Assembly (NCBI GenBank): GCA_013002535.1
Contig: JABDJK010000008.1
Location: forward strand, 22,305-86,304
Length of the DNA stretch: 64,000 bases
Source of the DNA: Hyphococcus sp.
Lineage (GTDB): Bacteria; Pseudomonadota; Alphaproteobacteria; Caulobacterales; Parvularculaceae
Direction of reading: 5' to 3'
The notes under the pieces were generated by a model that searched no databases, had not been told where the DNA came from, and saw only the letters and a program-made list of their open reading frames with translations. Shown here in pieces: positions 57,469 to 64,000 of this stretch. The translations under genes and the position numbers were made by a program. How positions within the stretch are numbered: position 1 is the stretch's first letter; every line of letters begins with the position of its first letter.

Positions 57469-58245
57469 ATGGCGCAACCGCAGATTGATACTGCGCCGAA
57501 GGATTTGAACAAACGCCGCCGCAGTGCGTTTGCAGAAATTCGCCGCAATGCGGTAGTCGGCACTGGCAAAAGGCTCCGCCGTACATTCGATGCACTGATC
57601 GGGCGATATTCCGTAATTCCAAATGTGCCGGTATTGAGCCGCAAGGAATTTGACTGGGCGCCGGCGCTTGAAAATGAATGGGAAGCGATACGGGACGAAG
57701 CGATGGCGGTGCTCAACCATCGCAACAAAATTCCGCCGCTCAGCACTATCTCGCCGGACCATGCACGCATCGCCAAGGGTGACGACTGGCGATCATTTTT
57801 CCTGTGGGGTTACGGCTTTCGCATTGACGAGAATTGCGAGCGCTGTCCGAAAACCGCAGAAATTGTCGAGCGCATTCCGGGGCTGCAGACGGCGATGTTT
57901 TCGATCCTGGCGCCGGGCGCTCATATTCCGCCTCATCGCGGCGTCACAAAGGCGATCATCAATTGCCATCTTGCGCTAGTGACGCCGGCCGGCGCAGAGA
58001 ATTGCTGGATCAGGATAGACCGCGATCGTTATGGCTGGCGTAACGGCGAAACGCTGATTTTTGACGATACGTTCGAACATGAAGTCCGAAATGCGACCGA
58101 CGAGGACCGTATCGTTTTGTTGTTGCAGGTCTCGCGGCCGGTGCGGTTTCCAGGCAACCTTGCCGCAAAGCTTTTCTTTGGCGCGGTGCGGCGCAGCCCG
58201 TTTATCAGCGACGCGCGAGAAAACCTTCGCGATTGGCGCCTTTAG
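57469..58245 (+). CDS. Aspartyl/asparaginyl beta-hydroxylase family protein
   Basis: A 258-residue non-heme Fe(II)/2-oxoglutarate oxygenase. Iron ligands are expected in AHIPPHRGVTK and in DDTFEHEVRN, with the 2-oxoglutarate Arg later. Family context: human AspH hydroxylates EGF-like domains; bacterial members act on lipid A (LpxO), peptides or other substrates. The ATG at 57469 follows GGAGAGAGAC. It is followed 8 nt later by a lipoprotein gene, probably one operon. Confidence 0.9.
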   Translation: MAQPQIDTAPKDLNKRRRSAFAEIRRNAVVGTGKRLRRTFDALIGRYSVIPNVPVLSRKEFDWAPALENEWEAIRDEAMAVLNHRNKIPPLSTISPDHARIAKGDDWRSFFLWGYGFRIDENCERCPKTAEIVERIPGLQTAMFSILAPGAHIPPHRGVTKAIINCHLALVTPAGAENCWIRIDRDRYGWRNGETLIFDDTFEHEVRNATDEDRIVLLLQVSRPVRFPGNLAAKLFFGAVRRSPFISDARENLRDWRL

Positions 58246-58253
58246 CGACTATA

Positions 58254-59030
58254 ATGAAGCCCGTGAAAAAACTCGCGGTTCATTCTCTCGTCGCCCTCTT
58301 TATCGTTGGCTGCGCGACGGCGCAGCCAATTGAGGCCGCAAATGTTTCGGGTCCCTGCAAATCAGAAACCGTCAATGACGCCGATTATGTCGTCTGCCGG
58401 TTTGCGGGCGACGTTGATATCCGCCTGTTCCTGAATAACGCTGCGGGCGAACCCTACAAGCATTTCAACTGGGTGAATGATGCATTGGCGGAAGATGGCA
58501 AACGCCTCGTCTTCGCCATGAACGCCGGCATGTACCACGAGGACCGCTCGCCGGTGGGGCTATTCATCGAGGTTGGCGAAGCGATCTCGCACACGAACAA
58601 TAATGACGGCCCGGGCAATTTCCATTTAAAGCCCAATGGCGTGTTTTTTGTGAGCGCCGGCGGGCAGCCGCAGGTGGTGGCGACGGAAGTATTTGTTCAG
58701 ATCAAACAGGCGCCGCCTAAATACGCCACACAGTCTGGGCCCATGCTGGTGATCGACGGTGAATTGCATCCGAAGTTTTTGGCGGACTCAACTTCGCGCA
58801 AGCGGCGCAATGGCGTCGGCGTCGATGAATCCGGCGATGTCTGGTTCGTCCTCGCCGACACGCCGGTCACGTTCCACGAATTTGGATCGTACTTTCGCGA
58901 TGTTCTGAAAACGCCGAATGCGCTTTACCTCGATGGAACAATCAGCCGTCTCTATGCGCCGGAGCTCGAACGAAACGATCCCGGCCTAGCCATGGGACCT
59001 ATTGTCGGCGTCGTGGCGCAACAGAATTGA
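58254..59030 (+). CDS. Phosphodiester glycosidase family lipoprotein (NAGPA/DUF2233)
   Basis: A 258-residue protein with a lipobox (FIVGCATA). The core shows FAMNAGMYHEDRSPVGLFI, GNFHLKPNGVFFV, ATQSGPMLVIDGE and RKRRNGVGVDESGDVWFV, typical of the phosphodiester glycosidase (NAGPA) fold. It probably cleaves a glycan phosphodiester in the envelope. It lies 8 nt after the beta-hydroxylase gene. Substrate unknown. Confidence 0.9.
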   Translation: MKPVKKLAVHSLVALFIVGCATAQPIEAANVSGPCKSETVNDADYVVCRFAGDVDIRLFLNNAAGEPYKHFNWVNDALAEDGKRLVFAMNAGMYHEDRSPVGLFIEVGEAISHTNNNDGPGNFHLKPNGVFFVSAGGQPQVVATEVFVQIKQAPPKYATQSGPMLVIDGELHPKFLADSTSRKRRNGVGVDESGDVWFVLADTPVTFHEFGSYFRDVLKTPNALYLDGTISRLYAPELERNDPGLAMGPIVGVVAQQN

Positions 59031-59126
59031 ACGAAGGGCGACAATCATTGGCGATATCCGAAAGTCTGATTAAACAAATCAAGGCGCGGGGCCGCCGATC
59101 CTGAGACGCGGACCGATGCGCCCCCC

Positions 59127-59780
59127 ATGACTGGGACGAGTTTCGGCGGCGTTGCGTTCAGAACCATCGTAACGGATAAGTATGGCAATCCGCCGCCAGC
59201 GCCCGCGCCGATGCTGATTAAAGCGACAATGGCCGATATTTGGGTTGCGGAAAAAGCGCTGGGATGAGATCTGCCTACAGACTTGAAACATCTCTATGGC
59301 GAAGTGGCCAATGGCGGCTTCGGGCCCCATGGCGGGCTGGCGCCGCTCGTTAAGATTGTTGAAAAGTTCAAACGCCTCACCGCTGAACCGCAAGGCGAAA
59401 ATGGCGAGGCATGGCCGGCGCATTTATTACCGATAGTTTTATCAGATCCGGGGCTCGATGCGTATGATTTGACGTCGGGTAAAATTATTCAATGGAATGA
59501 GGAATTGCTGGATGAGGGCCCGGCGCATTGGGAGAATTCGTTCAGGACCGTTGCGAGCAGTCTGGAAACCCGGCTGTTGGATTGGGTCAAGTCACCCCGC
59601 CCGGCTGACAAGACGCGCGACATAACGACCAACGCCTCGCTTGAGCACTTGCGGCGCACGCTGCCTGTTTTGCGGGCGATGACCCGTGATGAACGCGAAG
59701 CGATTGGCGTAATGGGCAATGACTGGGAAGCGGAGATGCGCCGCGCGCATGGTATTGACCCCAATGATTTGACGGCCTGA
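59127..59780 (+). pseudogene. SMI1/KNR4 domain gene interrupted by one in-frame TGA
   Basis: From the ATG at 59127 the frame reads FRTIVTDKYGNPPPAPAP ... MADIWVAEKALG, then TGA at 59265-59267, then in the same frame DLPTDLKHLYGEVANGGFGPHGGL and on to 59780. The family pattern around the break is ALGF-LP-LK-LY-VANGGFG, so the TGA replaces a single residue inside one domain. Translation could restart at the TTG at 59283, giving a 165-residue product without its first helix. SMI1/KNR4 proteins are often immunity or scaffold proteins. Confidence 0.8.
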
Positions 59781-59821
59781 TATCCGAAAGAGTATTGCTT
59801 AAGCCTTGAGGAGGCGCTTTC

Positions 59822-60226
59822 ATGATCACAACGTCATCTGTACTCACCCTTTCACTGGCCAAAGTGTTTGGCGCTTATATGATCGCCGGCGGGCTGTCTC
59901 ATTTCATGCAGAGAAATCTGTGGGCGGATTTATTGGAAAACTTTCGCGCACAGCCGGGCGTCACTTTTCTTGCTGGGATCGTGACGTTCACGATCGGTTC
60001 AACAATCGTTATGGCGCACAACATCTGGACGGACCCGCTCGCCGGGTTTATCTCCCTCGTCGGCTGGGTGGCGCTGATCGAAGGGTTGATTATCATCGCC
60101 TGGCCAAAGCCTTTGATCGCCTTTTCCAAATCGTTGATGAAACCAGCGTTCATCAACGCCTTTGCGGTCTTGACGATCCTTGGCGGCGTTGTGCTAGTCG
60201 CGATGGGGTTCTTGGGTCAGGCCGGT

Positions 60227-60232
<6 letters not shown>
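59822..60232 (+). CDS. Small polytopic membrane protein of unknown function
   Basis: A 136-residue protein with four hydrophobic helices (LSLAKVFGAYMIAGG, GVTFLAGIVTFTIGSTIV, LVGWVALIEGLIIIAW, INAFAVLTILGGVVLVAMG). A GGAGGCGCTTTC site precedes the ATG. It overlaps the convergent amidohydrolase stop by 6 nt. No known family is evident. Confidence 0.8.
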
Positions 60233-61316
<1,084 letters not shown>

Positions 61317-61363
61317 AACCGGCCCGCGTTCCTTGCGGGAGCGGCGGTCTGTTGCTATTTAAC

Positions 61364-63750
<2,387 letters not shown>

Positions 63751-63925
63751 GAGCGCCATTCCTCGAATATGGCGCTGCCAACCAAAGAAAATCACGTGGC
63801 CGTGACAATACGGCGGTTTGTCGGCGTGCGGCGCTACTTCGGCGAGTTCATTCAAAAGATCGGTTCGGAATGCGCGACTGCAACAGACATTCTCTCAAAC
63901 GCACATTCTGTGCTAATCCCACGCC

Positions 63926-64000
63926 ATGACCAAAGATCAACGAAAATACGACGTTATCGTCTATGGCGCGAGCGGCTTCACCGGGCGGCTCGTGGCGGAA
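63926..64000 (+). CDS. Saccharopine dehydrogenase family protein, N-terminal part cut by window edge
   Basis: The 25 visible residues (MTKDQRKYDVIVYGASGFTG then RLVAE) form the start of a Rossmann fold with the GASGFTG nucleotide motif. This is typical of saccharopine-dehydrogenase-like (trans-acting enoyl reductase) proteins. The rest is outside the window. Confidence 0.75.
   Translation, partial: MTKDQRKYDVIVYGASGFTGRLVAE

Noticed and set aside
57207..57776. Minus-strand open frame of 189 codons after the TPP riboswitch
   Set aside because: More than half lies antisense to the beta-hydroxylase gene, and it lacks a ribosome site and known motifs.
59265..59267. TGA as a selenocysteine codon
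   Set aside because: No hairpin suitable as a bacterial SECIS follows the codon, the family has no conserved Cys here, and no sel genes are in the window.

Overview
The window reads as a chromosomal segment of a free-living alphaproteobacterium of moderate GC content. The evidence is the conserved alphaproteobacterial gene order: tkt-gap-pgk-fba beside zapA; ruvCAB, ybgC, tolQRAB-pal-cpoB, tilS, ftsH, folP, glmM; and serC-serA followed by purA. The small membrane-protein partner of the ECF sigma factor and the general gene style recall Parvularculales/Hyphomonadaceae-like lineages, but that placement is inference. I see no rRNA, tRNA, phage, complete insertion sequence or CRISPR array.

Left part (1-18 kb): a cobalamin riboswitch drives a TonB-dependent receptor cut by the left edge. 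It is followed by an M28 peptidase, an OmpA-type porin, a TetR regulator, a bifunctional penicillin-binding protein and a YgjP-type metallopeptidase. Then come mutS, glnD, murJ, trpS and a polyprenyl-type glycosyltransferase, an ECF sigma factor overlapping a small membrane protein, and a convergent isoaspartyl peptidase. GlnD keeps its nucleotidyltransferase signature, but its HD domain has lost the HD pair.

Middle (18-40 kb): gpmA, a REP-like repeat and zapA with a coiled-coil partner. A strongly self-pairing RNA candidate (probably 6S-like) with its own terminator lies between that pair and the divergent glycolytic operon tkt-gap-pgk-fba. Coq4, ThiE, a Sel1-repeat protein and the Holliday-junction operon ruvCAB follow. 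A 25-codon leader with a near-perfect Shine-Dalgarno sequence and an attenuator-like terminator precedes ybgC and the envelope operon tolQRAB-pal-cpoB. Then come tilS and ftsH.

Right part (40-64 kb): a block of three accessory genes (B3-type metallo-beta-lactamase-fold lipoprotein, glycan-binding-like secreted protein, AraC regulator) splits the usual ftsH-folP-glmM order. After it come an Arg/Tyr-rich secreted protein, an HxlR regulator, thiD, phzF, a DMT exporter, serC-serA behind a structured leader, and purA. The last 8 kb look like eroding accessory DNA. They hold a TPP riboswitch without a recognisable thiamine gene and with a 127-nt L3 insertion, an Asp/Asn beta-hydroxylase, an SMI1/KNR4 gene interrupted by one in-frame TGA, an SDR gene reduced to 48 codons by internal deletion, a second, ordinary TPP riboswitch with thiC, and a truncated secreted protein. 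The right edge cuts a saccharopine-dehydrogenase-like gene.

Functionally the window combines glycolysis, serine and thiamine biosynthesis, envelope division and integrity, and DNA repair. The strongest unusual signals are the RNA elements (tkt leader RNA, ruvB-ybgC leader, orphan TPP riboswitch), the HD-less GlnD and the set of decaying genes at 57-64 kb.
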